Below are positions 25,551 to 33,322 of a stretch of DNA of 64,000 nt, one piece after another. How positions within the stretch are numbered: position 1 is the first letter of the stretch; each line of letters opens with the position of its first letter. The translations under genes were made by a program, and so were the position numbers. Source of the stretch: Pyruvatibacter sp. HU-CL02332 (GTDB lineage Bacteria > Pseudomonadota > Alphaproteobacteria > CGMCC-115125); assembly GCF_040362765.1 (NCBI RefSeq), contig NZ_BAABWK010000001.1:1837501-1901500 (forward strand), in the 5' to 3' direction. Below the pieces are notes generated by a model that was given only the letters and a program-made list of their open reading frames with translations, did no database searches and was not told where the DNA came from.

Positions 25551-25604
25551 GGCGCTCTCGAGTCATGGCGTGTTTACAGGTGGAGAGCGGTATATCCATG
25601 CGCA

Positions 25605-25632
25605 GACAAATGTTGCATTGCCGAAATTTGTC
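25605..25632. promoter_or_regulatory. Inverted repeat GACAAAT-N14-ATTTGTC in the lysR divergent interval
   Basis: Perfect 7-bp arms at 25605-25611 and 25626-25632 lie 20 bases before the LysR start. It is suitable as a LysR-type autoregulatory site for the DUF2306/LysR divergent pair. Confidence 0.45.
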
Positions 25633-25652
25633 CATCTGCTATACGCCAGTAT

Positions 25653-26555
25653 ATGAACTGGCAGGCAATATCCTTCGATTGGAACCAGATACGGGCTTTT
25701 CTGGCGACCGCCGAAGAGGGCTCCTTCAGTGGTGCTGCACGGGCCCTGAAAACCACGCAGCCCACAATCGGTCGGCAGATCTCCGCCCTTGAGGACACGC
25801 TGGGGGTCACGCTCGTCGAACGCAGTGTGCGGGGGCTAACCCTCACGGAGGCGGGCCGCGACCTGATGGACCATGTCAGGGCCATGGGCGAGGCGGCGAC
25901 GCTGATATCCATGGCGGCAGACGGCCAGTCGCAGCAGGTGACCGGCGATGTGACCATTACCGCGACGGATCTGCTTGGCGTGACCATCATGCCCGAGCTT
26001 CTCATGCCACTACGCGATATCGCTCCGGGGATCAGGATCCGTATTGCCGCGTCCAGTGACATCCAGAACCTGACGAAGCGGGATGCGGACATCGCAGTAC
26101 GGCACGTTCGACCTGACCAGCCCGACCTGATTGCCCGCCATGTAGGTGACTTTCGAGCAACGCTTTATGCATCAAGCGCCTATCTCGATAGAGCGGGGCG
26201 CCCAACCTCGCTGCGGGATGTGGCTGAGCACACCTTTGTCAGTGCTCTTGAAACCGACGCGATGCTGGCAACGCTGCGCGATCAGGGGTTGCCGTTCCAA
26301 GCAGAAAACTTTGTGATGGCAAGTGACAGCGGTGCGGTTGTTTGGGAGATGGTGAAAGCAGGCTATGGCATGTCCATGCTCCCAGAAACTATGTGCGACC
26401 CCGAGCCGGGGATTGAGAAGGTATTCCCGACCCTGACCCCAATCGTGTTTCCAGTCTGGTTGGTGACGCACCGTGAACTCCGCACGAACCGGCGTATCAG
26501 GGTTGTGTTCGATTTGCTTGCCCGCGGACTGGCGGCGAGGCTGCTGGTGTCCTGA
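25653..26555 (+). CDS. LysR family transcriptional regulator
   Basis: Regulator of 300 residues. The N-terminal winged helix is SFDWNQIRAFLATAEEGSFSGAARALKTTQPTIGRQISALEDTLGV (residues about 6-51), followed by the periplasmic-binding-like effector domain. A reading open far upstream (from 25233) overlaps the divergent gene and is not protein-like, so ATG 25653 is chosen, although no ribosome site precedes it. It diverges from the DUF2306 gene, its likely target, and converges with the CmcJ-type gene. Confidence 0.93.
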   Translation: MNWQAISFDWNQIRAFLATAEEGSFSGAARALKTTQPTIGRQISALEDTLGVTLVERSVRGLTLTEAGRDLMDHVRAMGEAATLISMAADGQSQQVTGDVTITATDLLGVTIMPELLMPLRDIAPGIRIRIAASSDIQNLTKRDADIAVRHVRPDQPDLIARHVGDFRATLYASSAYLDRAGRPTSLRDVAEHTFVSALETDAMLATLRDQGLPFQAENFVMASDSGAVVWEMVKAGYGMSMLPETMCDPEPGIEKVFPTLTPIVFPVWLVTHRELRTNRRIRVVFDLLARGLAARLLVS

Positions 26556-26585
26556 GGCTGGATGTCATTTTAGTCAGTATACGGT

Positions 26586-27578
26586 TTAAGTATCGTAAAT
26601 CACGATGCAGCGGACCTCGATGCTCCAGCGGTCCGGCGCGTCGGCGGCGGTATCATCATCATGAAACGCCGTGTGGAAACTGAACGTGCATGGGGCGTCC
26701 GGATCGCTGCCGTCACCGGACTGTCCTTTGGTTTGTGCCAGCGGCCCGGCTGAATCCCATTGCTTGATGAGCAGCGCTTCATCTCGGGTCATCTGCGGGA
26801 AGTAGTACATGCGGTGGGCGTCAGACGCCTTGGCAAAATAGTTCTCGCCGATGCGGTCCTCGTAGTGGATTTCAAACACCACCAGATCATCCGGTGCCAC
26901 CGTCTGGCTGTCGCACAGGGCCAGCGGGTGTGTCGCCACGGGCTCTGCCAGAATATTGCGCCAGACATTTATGATGGCAAACCGACCGCCGGGGGCGATC
27001 GCCTTTTCAACGTCGGCGTCTGACAGCAGGGTCTCACCGGATTTGAGCACGTCGCGCAATGTGTCATTGATGCCGGGGGTCTGACCCAGCTGCCTGAGAC
27101 GGTCCGGCGCGGAGGTCAGTGTGTAGTCGCCGTGAATAATGTGCGCAGGCTCCTGCACGTTCTGCCCACCGACGACAGCCTTGCCGCCTTTGTGCCCACC
27201 GGCAGAGCGCACATTGTGATCAAAGGCCAAAGCCCGGGCGCCCGTGGCGGAGCGCACGATCTCCTCACACTCCGCATAGTAGCGGGTGAGCACATCGCGA
27301 TGATCCATGAAGTCCAGATCAGGCGTCGCCAGAGGGCGGTCCAGCAGTTCAAAGCCATTGCGCTCACAAGTGAACGTACCGGGATTGGCAAAGCGGGCGT
27401 TGTGGACGGTGAGCATATGCTTGTCGACATCAACTCCGGTTGAACTTGCCGTATTGCCGTCCGTGGCACGCTGCATGAGTACCTTGCCGTTGCGGTAAAG
27501 CGATGACTCGGCAGTGGGCTTCAGATAATTGAAGCGGCCACGCGTCGTCGGCGCAGGCTCATATGCGTGCTGGCTCAT
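26586..27578 (-). CDS. CmcJ/NvfI family oxidoreductase
   Basis: Protein of 330 residues resembling the CmcJ/NvfI/AsaB family found in fungal and bacterial specialised metabolism. The signature H149-G-D151-Y-T (AHIIHGDYT) is present, with IINVWRNIL matching the family N-x-W-R-P region and the end MTRDEALLIKQWDS. Some members act in Fe/2-oxoglutarate-like ring rearrangements; others have no known reaction. AGGAG precedes ATG 27578, so the longer reading is rejected. It is the last gene of the SDR-HCCA isomerase-CmcJ operon. Confidence 0.85.
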   Translation of the reverse strand: MSQHAYEPAPTTRGRFNYLKPTAESSLYRNGKVLMQRATDGNTASSTGVDVDKHMLTVHNARFANPGTFTCERNGFELLDRPLATPDLDFMDHRDVLTRYYAECEEIVRSATGARALAFDHNVRSAGGHKGGKAVVGGQNVQEPAHIIHGDYTLTSAPDRLRQLGQTPGINDTLRDVLKSGETLLSDADVEKAIAPGGRFAIINVWRNILAEPVATHPLALCDSQTVAPDDLVVFEIHYEDRIGENYFAKASDAHRMYYFPQMTRDEALLIKQWDSAGPLAQTKGQSGDGSDPDAPCTFSFHTAFHDDDTAADAPDRWSIEVRCIVIYDT

Positions 27579-27621
27579 CTGCTGTGCTCCTGTCCATGGG
27601 CCTAATCTCGGGGGCGCTAAG

Positions 27622-28227
27622 TTACGACGCCATGATTTCCTCTTCCATCTGGCCGAGGCGTTCCTTGCCGAAGAACATCTCGTTGCCGACATAGAAGGTG
27701 GGAATGCCGAAGCAGCCACGGTCCACTGCGGCAGACGTATTGTCCACAAGCTTTTGCTTCACGGTCGGGTCTTGTGTCCGTGCCAGCAGATCTGCGCCAT
27801 CAAAACCGGCCTTGGTCATCACTTCCGCGTAGACCTCCGGGTCATCCATTTTGAGGCCCTCTTCCCACATATGAGCGACGCCTGCATCGACATAGTCCAT
27901 GAGCCGGCCATCCGTATCAGCTGCAATGGCGCCGCGCATCAGCAGCAGTGTGTTGACAGGGAAGTGGGGGTTCATGGCGAACTTGGAGAGATTGTGCTTC
28001 TTGATAAAGCGCTGCATCTCCAGAGCGTCATAATCCAGTTTTCCCTTGATGCCATTGAACGCCATCATTGGCGCCTGGTTGCCGGTCGCCTTGAAGATGC
28101 CGCCCAGCAGGCACGGGATGTAGTTGAATGTTGCACCTGTTCGCGCGGCAATCTCCGGCAGCACCTTGTGGCACAGATAGGCATTCGGGCTGGCGAAATC
28201 GAAAATGAAATCTACGGTTTTGGTCAT
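27622..28227 (-). CDS. DsbA-like 2-hydroxychromene-2-carboxylate isomerase family protein
   Basis: Thioredoxin-fold glutathione-dependent isomerase (201 aa). The active-site start FDFASPNAYL has Ser in the place of the catalytic Cys of DsbA, as in HCCA isomerases of naphthalene catabolism. The C-terminal GCFGIPTFYVGNEMFFGKERLGQ is the kappa-GST/HCCA signature. No signal peptide, so cytoplasmic. It sits 12 bases behind the SDR and 43 before the CmcJ-type gene. A role in aromatic or thioester breakdown is inferred. Confidence 0.92.
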   Translation of the reverse strand: MTKTVDFIFDFASPNAYLCHKVLPEIAARTGATFNYIPCLLGGIFKATGNQAPMMAFNGIKGKLDYDALEMQRFIKKHNLSKFAMNPHFPVNTLLLMRGAIAADTDGRLMDYVDAGVAHMWEEGLKMDDPEVYAEVMTKAGFDGADLLARTQDPTVKQKLVDNTSAAVDRGCFGIPTFYVGNEMFFGKERLGQMEEEIMAS

Positions 28228-28239
28228 CTGTTCTTGTCC

Positions 28240-28974
28240 TTACCAGGTTTCTTTCCACGGACGCATATCCAGCTCATGGGTCCATGCGGTGCGTTCCTGT
28301 TTGTGCAGCATCACATAGTTCTGGGCGATGTGGTCAGGGTTGAGAATGGCATCTTCGTCGCGCAGCTGGTCCACATTGGGAAACTGCTCGCGGATAAAAT
28401 TCGAGTCGATGGCACCATCGAGGATGGTGTGGGCCACATGGATGTTCTTGGGTCCCAGCTCCCGGGCCATGCTCTGGGCGAGGGCGCGAAGAGCATGTTT
28501 GGCACCTGCAAAGGCTGAAAGCGTCTCGCGCCCCCGGAAGCTTGCGGTCGCGCCTGTAAAAATGATTGTCCCGCGTTCGCGCTCCATCATGCGTTTGGCG
28601 ACTTCGCGCCCCATCAGGAAACCGGCAAAACAGGCCATCTCCCACACCTTGCGGTATACCCGCGCAGTGGTGTCAGCAATCGGGAAGCGCACATTTGCAC
28701 CGATGTTGAAGACGGCAACCTCAATCGGGCCGACGTCCTTTTCGATGCGATCAACAAGGGCAACCATCTGGTCTTCGTCGCGGGCATCGGCAGGCATGGC
28801 AATGGCTTCATGCCCTTCGTCGCGGATGCTTTGTGCCAGTGCCTCAAGCGCCTCCGCATGACGATCACGACGCACCACGCAGGAGACCATACCTTCGCGG
28901 GCAAACGCCCGGGCAATGGCGCTGCCGGTGTCGTCTCCGGCACCTATTACGAGACAGGATTGCTTGTCGGCCAT
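28240..28974 (-). CDS. SDR family protein with Phe in place of the catalytic Tyr
   Basis: SDR-fold protein of 244 residues. The dinucleotide motif is degenerate (GAGDDTGSAIAR) and the usual Y-x3-K reads F155-x3-K159 (AFAGAKHAL), so the catalytic hydroxyl is missing. Other segments (IFTGATASFRG, ARELGPKNIHVAH) are typical of a subfamily where Phe is recurrent. It may bind a cofactor without standard reduction, or use another residue. ATG 28974 follows AGAGGAAA. It leads the SDR-HCCA-CmcJ operon, divergent from HxlR 2. Confidence 0.88.
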   Translation of the reverse strand: MADKQSCLVIGAGDDTGSAIARAFAREGMVSCVVRRDRHAEALEALAQSIRDEGHEAIAMPADARDEDQMVALVDRIEKDVGPIEVAVFNIGANVRFPIADTTARVYRKVWEMACFAGFLMGREVAKRMMERERGTIIFTGATASFRGRETLSAFAGAKHALRALAQSMARELGPKNIHVAHTILDGAIDSNFIREQFPNVDQLRDEDAILNPDHIAQNYVMLHKQERTAWTHELDMRPWKETW

Positions 28975-29026
28975 GTCGTTTCCTCTCGCCTGCTGAGGGG
29001 CGCAGGTCATTTGGTTGTTTTTCCAT

Positions 29027-29056
29027 ACTAAATATGCTTAGTTGCAAATAACAACT
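29027..29056. promoter_or_regulatory. Operator-like repeats between SDR and HxlR 2
   Basis: ACTAA-N6-TTAGT (29027-29042) is followed directly by AGTTG-N7-CAACT (29040-29056). Both are perfect 5-bp arm palindromes and overlap by three bases. They lie centrally in the divergent interval, so control by the HxlR protein is likely. Confidence 0.5.
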
Positions 29057-29097
29057 CTTTTCTGCGAGACAAGTGTTTCCAAGATCTGGAAAATCCG

Positions 29098-29592
29098 ATG
29101 ACCCACAAACACACTCACACCTGCGCCATTGCCGGCATGTTGAATATCTTTGGTGATCACTGGACTTGGCTCGTCGTGCGCGAAGCGTTTTACGGCGCGA
29201 CGCGGTTCAAGGATTTTCAGCGCAACACCGGCATTTCAAGGAACCTTCTGGCCGACCGCCTGTCAGTGCTGGTGGATGAAGGTATTTTCAAGAAGATCGA
29301 CATCGGCACGCAGGGCACGCGCTTTGCCTATGAACTGACCGACAAGGGCCAGTCGCTTCAGCCTGTTCTGGCGGCCATGACCCTGTGGGGTAATGAGCAC
29401 GTCTTTGGTGCGGGCAACGAGCCTGTTGTGATGGTGGATCAAAAGACCGGCCAGCGCGTAGAATCCCTGCAACCGGTCAACGCCAGGGGACGAAAAGTCC
29501 TGCCAGAAAATGTCGTCGCGATGCCCGGGCCGGGGGCCAGCAAGGCGACGATACGCAGGCTTGAAGAAGCAGCCGCACTGGATGGCAGCTGA
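29098..29592 (+). CDS. HxlR family winged-helix regulator 2
   Basis: Regulator of 164 residues. It has the conserved N-terminal Cys (C9 in HTCAIAGMLNIFGDHWTWLVVREAF), recognition helix GISRNLLADRLSVLVDEGIF and wing. The C-terminal 60 residues (VVMVDQKTGQRVESLQP onward) are not Cys-rich, unlike the HxlR protein at 17138. It diverges from the SDR-HCCA-CmcJ operon across two small palindromes, so it probably regulates it. Thiol or quinone sensing via the Cys is known for some family members and is only a possibility here. Confidence 0.9.
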   Translation: MTHKHTHTCAIAGMLNIFGDHWTWLVVREAFYGATRFKDFQRNTGISRNLLADRLSVLVDEGIFKKIDIGTQGTRFAYELTDKGQSLQPVLAAMTLWGNEHVFGAGNEPVVMVDQKTGQRVESLQPVNARGRKVLPENVVAMPGPGASKATIRRLEEAAALDGS

Positions 29593-29645
29593 TCGCCAGG
29601 AGTGTGTCGGCCCGGCGCAGGACGCCGGACCGACAGACAGAGTGC

Positions 29646-29990
29646 TTAGCGGACGACAACGTCCAGATTGCTGTCGACAACGAAGATCGCGTCGCAATAT
29701 CCCAGATTGTTTTCCAGCACCCAGACATGACCCTGATACGTCATCTGAACAAAACGGGCGCCTGCTGCGATTGTTTTGTAGAATTTCCGTTTGCCCTGTT
29801 GGTCAATCCAATACAAGTCCGTGGTTCTGTTGGTTGGCGTGTTCACCACCACAAGCTGCCGCGCATTGCTGGAACTTGAGGACTTGAGGCCCGCTGTGTT
29901 GCAAAGGGGTGCAGCAGCTGCCGGCACGGTGATGGCCGCTGATGCAGCAAGGAGACCTGCGAGCACAAGCGCGCGTTTGAGAATAGCCAT
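29646..29990 (-). CDS. Small secreted protein with VHL-beta-like domain
   Basis: Protein of 114 residues with a signal peptide (residues 1-27, cleavage near AAA-APLC). The mature part resembles the beta domain of the von Hippel-Lindau protein: VVVNTPTNR, LYWIDQQGKRKFYKTIAAG, and TYQGHVWVLEN align with the pVHL N-R, W-x-x-F-D-G, Y-x-x-L-x-x-G and Y-x-G-H-x-W positions. Two cysteines (C30, C99) could form a disulfide. Bacterial VHL-beta proteins exist but their role is unknown. ATG 29990 follows GGAAGAA. It is convergent with HxlR 2 and separate from the TetR gene by 143 bases. Confidence 0.75.
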   Translation of the reverse strand: MAILKRALVLAGLLAASAAITVPAAAAPLCNTAGLKSSSSSNARQLVVVNTPTNRTTDLYWIDQQGKRKFYKTIAAGARFVQMTYQGHVWVLENNLGYCDAIFVVDSNLDVVVR

Positions 29991-30133
29991 TGAGTTTCTT
30001 CCATTTTTGATTCTGCCAAACCGGCAATTTGATACCAAACCACTTCGGCCGCATCAGGTCACGCTGCAATTTGTGGGTGTGCTGATATTTTTTGCTACCA
30101 GCTTGCAAGGCCCATTGCGCGCGGGAATTTCCG

Positions 30134-30742
30134 CTAGTTCTGGGCGCCGCGTAGATGCTGTTTCAGCACGGTCAACAGCATATCGGCATAGCTGAACAAA
30201 ACGTCAGTATTCGGAGCAGTACGCGCATAAGACCAAAGGCCCTGAACCGAAATTGTGGTGAAACCGGCAAGAGCCGAGATCTCATCGTCACTGAGCAGGC
30301 GATGAGACGCATTCTCATGATTGAACACTTTGGTGAAGCCGGCCGTCAGACGTCTGTTATGTGCTTCAAGCCTCTCTCGGGTCTCCGTGTCGTCTGGATC
30401 AAGCTGCGCGAGGGTGTTCGCGACCAGGCAGCCAAGGATTGGTTGATCTGAGTCCGCCACAGAGCGGAGCTGCATCTCTATGTAATTTCGGATGTCTTCC
30501 AGCCCGGCACCATCCGCCTCCACCCGCCCGAACGCAGGTGTGACATACAGCTCCTGGTAGCGATCCAGGCAGGCGTGGAACAGCGCCTGCTTACCTGAAA
30601 AATCACTGTAGATGCTGCCGCGACTGACCCCCGTCTCGCGCACGAGATCGCCCATGGAAATGACGTGATAGCCGGTCTTCCAGAACTGGGTGAGGGCACT
30701 GTCGACCAGGGTGGTGCGCGAATGGGACTTGGCTCGGGGCAT
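30134..30742 (-). CDS. TetR/AcrR family regulator of the haloalkane dehalogenase
   Basis: Regulator of 202 residues. The helix-turn-helix is [43 protein letters not shown] (about residues 13-55), followed by a helical effector domain. ATG 30742 starts [12 protein letters not shown]; the longer reading would include the operator. It is divergent from the dehalogenase gene at 30816 with a 28-bp near-palindrome between, so it most likely represses both. The effector could be a halogenated compound or product; that is inference. Confidence 0.9.
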   Translation of the reverse strand: MPRAKSHSRTTLVDSALTQFWKTGYHVISMGDLVRETGVSRGSIYSDFSGKQALFHACLDRYQELYVTPAFGRVEADGAGLEDIRNYIEMQLRSVADSDQPILGCLVANTLAQLDPDDTETRERLEAHNRRLTAGFTKVFNHENASHRLLSDDEISALAGFTTISVQGLWSYARTAPNTDVLFSYADMLLTVLKQHLRGAQN

Positions 30743-30750
30743 GTTATCTG

Positions 30751-30778
30751 TTGTAGTGGAACGATCATTCCAATACAA
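30751..30778. promoter_or_regulatory. 28-bp near-perfect palindrome, TetR operator
   Basis: Outer arms TTGTA (30751-30755) and TACAA (30774-30778), inner arms TGGAA (30757-30761) and TTCCA (30768-30772), centre GATC. Only two symmetric positions mismatch. It starts nine bases before the tetR start and 38 before the dehalogenase start, so it would block both. Confidence 0.75.
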
Positions 30779-30815
30779 CCACTTCTGTCTTCACTCAGGT
30801 TCAAGGGATCACATC

Positions 30816-31694
30816 ATGGCCGACAGCTTTCGCGACAAAAAGAAATTTCAGACCGTTCATGGCAAGCAGATGGCCTATATCGAAGAGGGCGAGGGCGATC
30901 CCATCGTCTTCCTCCATGGCAATCCCACATCGTCCTATCTGTGGCGCAACATCATGCCGTATCTCGCGGGCAAGGGCCGCCTGATTGCGCCTGATCTCAT
31001 CGGCATGGGTGATTCAGAGAAACTCGATGATAGCGGTCCTGACCGCTACACCTATGTGGAGCATCGCAAATATCTGTTTGCCCTGCTGGAACAGCTGGGC
31101 GTGACAAGCAATGTCACCCTGGTGATCCACGACTGGGGCTCCGGTCTTGGGTTTCACTGGGCGCATACCCATCCGACCGCCGTCAAAGGCATTGCTTTCA
31201 TGGAGGCCATTGTCGCGCCGATTCCCAAATGGGATCAGTTTCCCGAAGGCGCGCGCGAGATTTTCCAGGGCTTCAGGTCACCGGCCGGTGAAGAAATGGT
31301 GCTGGAGCAAAACATGTTCGTGGAGGGCGTCCTCCCAACCTCGATACTGCGTACCATGACAGATGAAGAAATGGACGAGTATCGTCGCCCCTTCGCTGAG
31401 GCCGGTGAGGGCCGTCGCCCGACGCTCACATGGCCGCGCCAGATCCCCATCGAAGGTGAGCCTGCAGACGTGGTTGAAATCGTCACCAGCTATGGCGCAT
31501 GGCTGGCGGATACACAGATCCCGAAGCTGTTTGTGAATGCGGAACCCGGAGCACTGATTGCCGGACCTGTCCGTGATCTGGTTCGGACATGGCCAAACCT
31601 CACCGAAGTCACAGTCGCCGGGTCACATTTCATCCAGGAAGATTCACCAGATGAAATCGGCAAGGCAGTCGCCGACTGGCACGCAAAACTCTAG
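30816..31694 (+). CDS. dhaA: Haloalkane dehalogenase, LinB-like (HLD-II)
   Basis: Alpha/beta hydrolase (292 aa) that hydrolyses carbon-halogen bonds to alcohol and halide. All catalytic positions of subfamily HLD-II are present: nucleophile D106 with the halide-binding W107 ([10 protein letters not shown]), second halide residue N36 ([10 protein letters not shown]), acid E130 (AFMEAI) and base H271 ([14 protein letters not shown]). The cap region [11 protein letters not shown] and [11 protein letters not shown] match LinB closely. No signal peptide. ATG 30816 has AAGGGA upstream. It is divergent from a TetR gene with a long palindrome between, and followed by a strong hairpin. Confidence 0.95.
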   Translation: MADSFRDKKKFQTVHGKQMAYIEEGEGDPIVFLHGNPTSSYLWRNIMPYLAGKGRLIAPDLIGMGDSEKLDDSGPDRYTYVEHRKYLFALLEQLGVTSNVTLVIHDWGSGLGFHWAHTHPTAVKGIAFMEAIVAPIPKWDQFPEGAREIFQGFRSPAGEEMVLEQNMFVEGVLPTSILRTMTDEEMDEYRRPFAEAGEGRRPTLTWPRQIPIEGEPADVVEIVTSYGAWLADTQIPKLFVNAEPGALIAGPVRDLVRTWPNLTEVTVAGSHFIQEDSPDEIGKAVADWHAKL

Positions 31695-31707
31695 GTCATA
31701 CCCTTTT

Positions 31708-31768
31708 GACTGCTGTGGATTTCCTGAGCAGATTGGTCCCGTAGCCCCTGCTCAGGAAACCGTCAGTC
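31708..31768 (+). terminator. Hairpin after the haloalkane dehalogenase
   Basis: TTTCCTGAGCAG (31720-31731) pairs perfectly with CTGCTCAGGAAA (31748-31759); outer arms GACTG (31708-31712) and CAGTC (31764-31768) extend it. It begins 14 bases after the stop. No T-run follows directly, so termination would be partly Rho dependent or the structure may protect the 3' end. Confidence 0.5.
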
Positions 31769-31791
31769 GCCTGCTGCGTTTGTCACCATCT

Positions 31792-31815
31792 GGACAATTT
31801 TTGGGCAATTTGTCC
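31792..31815. promoter_or_regulatory. Inverted repeat GGACAA-N12-TTGTCC before the Anbu operon
   Basis: Perfect 6-bp arms at 31792-31797 and 31810-31815 with an inner direct repeat CAATTT, 44 bases before the first gene of the operon. Possible operator; no adjacent regulator gene. Confidence 0.35.
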
Positions 31816-31858
31816 CGGATCTGTTTGCCGGCTGCTCACTTTGCTTGACAGCTGCCTA

Positions 31859-33310
31859 ATGTCAGCGCACGACAATATGATGCAGCCGACCCATGAGCAG
31901 ATCGCCTTCTTCAACGAAACAGGTGATGGCGCGGATACCCGCCCACCCTACAAGGAACTGCTGGCGTGGATTGAGGCGCAGGGCCCGGACGCCCTTTCTC
32001 AAAAAAATCGCGAAGCGGAAATGTTGTTCCGCAAGATCGGCATTACCTTTGCCGTCTATGGCGACGGGGGAAGCTCGGAAAGACTCATTCCGTTCGACAT
32101 CGTCCCCCGCATTTTTACGGCATCCGAGTGGGGCTTGCTGAGTCAGGGCGTCAAGCAGCGCGCCCGCGCCCTCAACATGTTCCTCAAGGATGTGTATCAC
32201 CGCGGCGACATCATCCGCGCCGGGATAATTCCAAGCGACCTCGTCTATCTCAATGAATCCTACGAGCCTGCCGTGGTCGGCATCACGCCGCCGCGCAGCG
32301 TCTACAGCCATATCGTCGGTACCGACATAGTGCGCGTCGGCGCAAATGAGTTCTACGTGCTGGAGGACAATTGCCGCACGCCATCCGGCGTCTCCTACAT
32401 GCTGGAGAACCGTGAAATCATGATGCGGATGTTCCCGGACCTCTTCGCAGGTCGGCGCATCATGCCGGTGGACGACTATCCAACCCTTCTCCACAAGACC
32501 CTGTCATCCGTCGCCCCGCACAAATGCGACAATGACCCCGTCATCGTGGTTTTGTCGCCCGGTTCCTTCAACAGTGCCTATTACGAGCACTCCTTTCTGG
32601 CAGATCAGATGGGCGTGGATCTTGTGGAGGGCAAAGATTTGTACGTAGACGGAGAATTCGTCTACATGCGCACGACACAGGGCCCGCGGAAGGTCGACGT
32701 CATCTACCGCCGCCTCGATGACCCCTATCTTGACCCTTTGTGCTTCCGCCCGGATTCGCTTCTTGGTGTGCCTGGTCTGATGAATGTGTATCGGTCTGGC
32801 GGCGTGTCCATCTGCAGCGCACCCGGTGCGGGGATAGCGGACGACAAGGCCATCTACATCTATGTGCCGGAAATGATCCGCTTTTATCTGGGTGAGGAGC
32901 CGATCCTCAAGAATGTGCCCACATGGAAATGCGGTGATCCCGGCGAATGCGCCTATGTGATCGAGAACATCAAGGATCTTGTGGTCAAGGAGGTTCACGG
33001 GTCCGGCGGGTATGGCATGTTGATTGGCCCCCGTGCGACGTCTGTTGAGATCGAAGCCTATATCGCGCGCATAAGAGCCAAGCCGAGCGACTTCATCGCA
33101 CAACCAACGCTCGCTCTTTCAACCTGTCCAACTTTTGTTGATCAGGAGATTGCCCCGCGGCATGTGGACTTCAGGCCGTTCTGTCTGGTGGGAAAGGGGA
33201 TCCATCTGCCAGCAGGCGGCCTCACCCGTGTGGCGCTCAACAAGGGGTCGCTGGTGGTCAACTCCAGCCAGGGTGGTGGTGTCAAAGACACCTGGATACT
33301 GGCGGATTGA
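31859..33310 (+). CDS. Circularly permuted ATP-grasp protein (COG2308 type)
   Basis: Protein of 483 residues in the circularly permuted type 2 ATP-grasp group, thought to form amide or peptide bonds using ATP. Segments seen include VYLNESYEPAVVGI, EDNCRTPSGVSYMLENR, IVVLSPGSFNSAYYEH, VKEVHGSGGYGMLIGP and FRPFCLVGKGIHLPAGGLTRVA, characteristic of the family. The ATG at 31859 is chosen; other in-frame ATGs at 31877 and 31880 are possible, as none has a clear ribosome site. It is first of the four-gene cluster with alpha-E, transglutaminase and Anbu proteins. Confidence 0.92.
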   Translation: MSAHDNMMQPTHEQIAFFNETGDGADTRPPYKELLAWIEAQGPDALSQKNREAEMLFRKIGITFAVYGDGGSSERLIPFDIVPRIFTASEWGLLSQGVKQRARALNMFLKDVYHRGDIIRAGIIPSDLVYLNESYEPAVVGITPPRSVYSHIVGTDIVRVGANEFYVLEDNCRTPSGVSYMLENREIMMRMFPDLFAGRRIMPVDDYPTLLHKTLSSVAPHKCDNDPVIVVLSPGSFNSAYYEHSFLADQMGVDLVEGKDLYVDGEFVYMRTTQGPRKVDVIYRRLDDPYLDPLCFRPDSLLGVPGLMNVYRSGGVSICSAPGAGIADDKAIYIYVPEMIRFYLGEEPILKNVPTWKCGDPGECAYVIENIKDLVVKEVHGSGGYGMLIGPRATSVEIEAYIARIRAKPSDFIAQPTLALSTCPTFVDQEIAPRHVDFRPFCLVGKGIHLPAGGLTRVALNKGSLVVNSSQGGGVKDTWILAD

Positions 33311-33322
33311 TCGGGTGATGAC

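Noticed and set aside
25233-25652. Upstream extension of the LysR gene
   Set aside because: It runs antisense through the DUF2306 gene and has no protein-like content; the winged helix begins right after ATG 25653.
27529-28518. Open frame of 329 codons on the + strand across the CmcJ-HCCA-SDR operon
   Set aside because: Antisense to three well-supported genes with clear motifs and ribosome sites.
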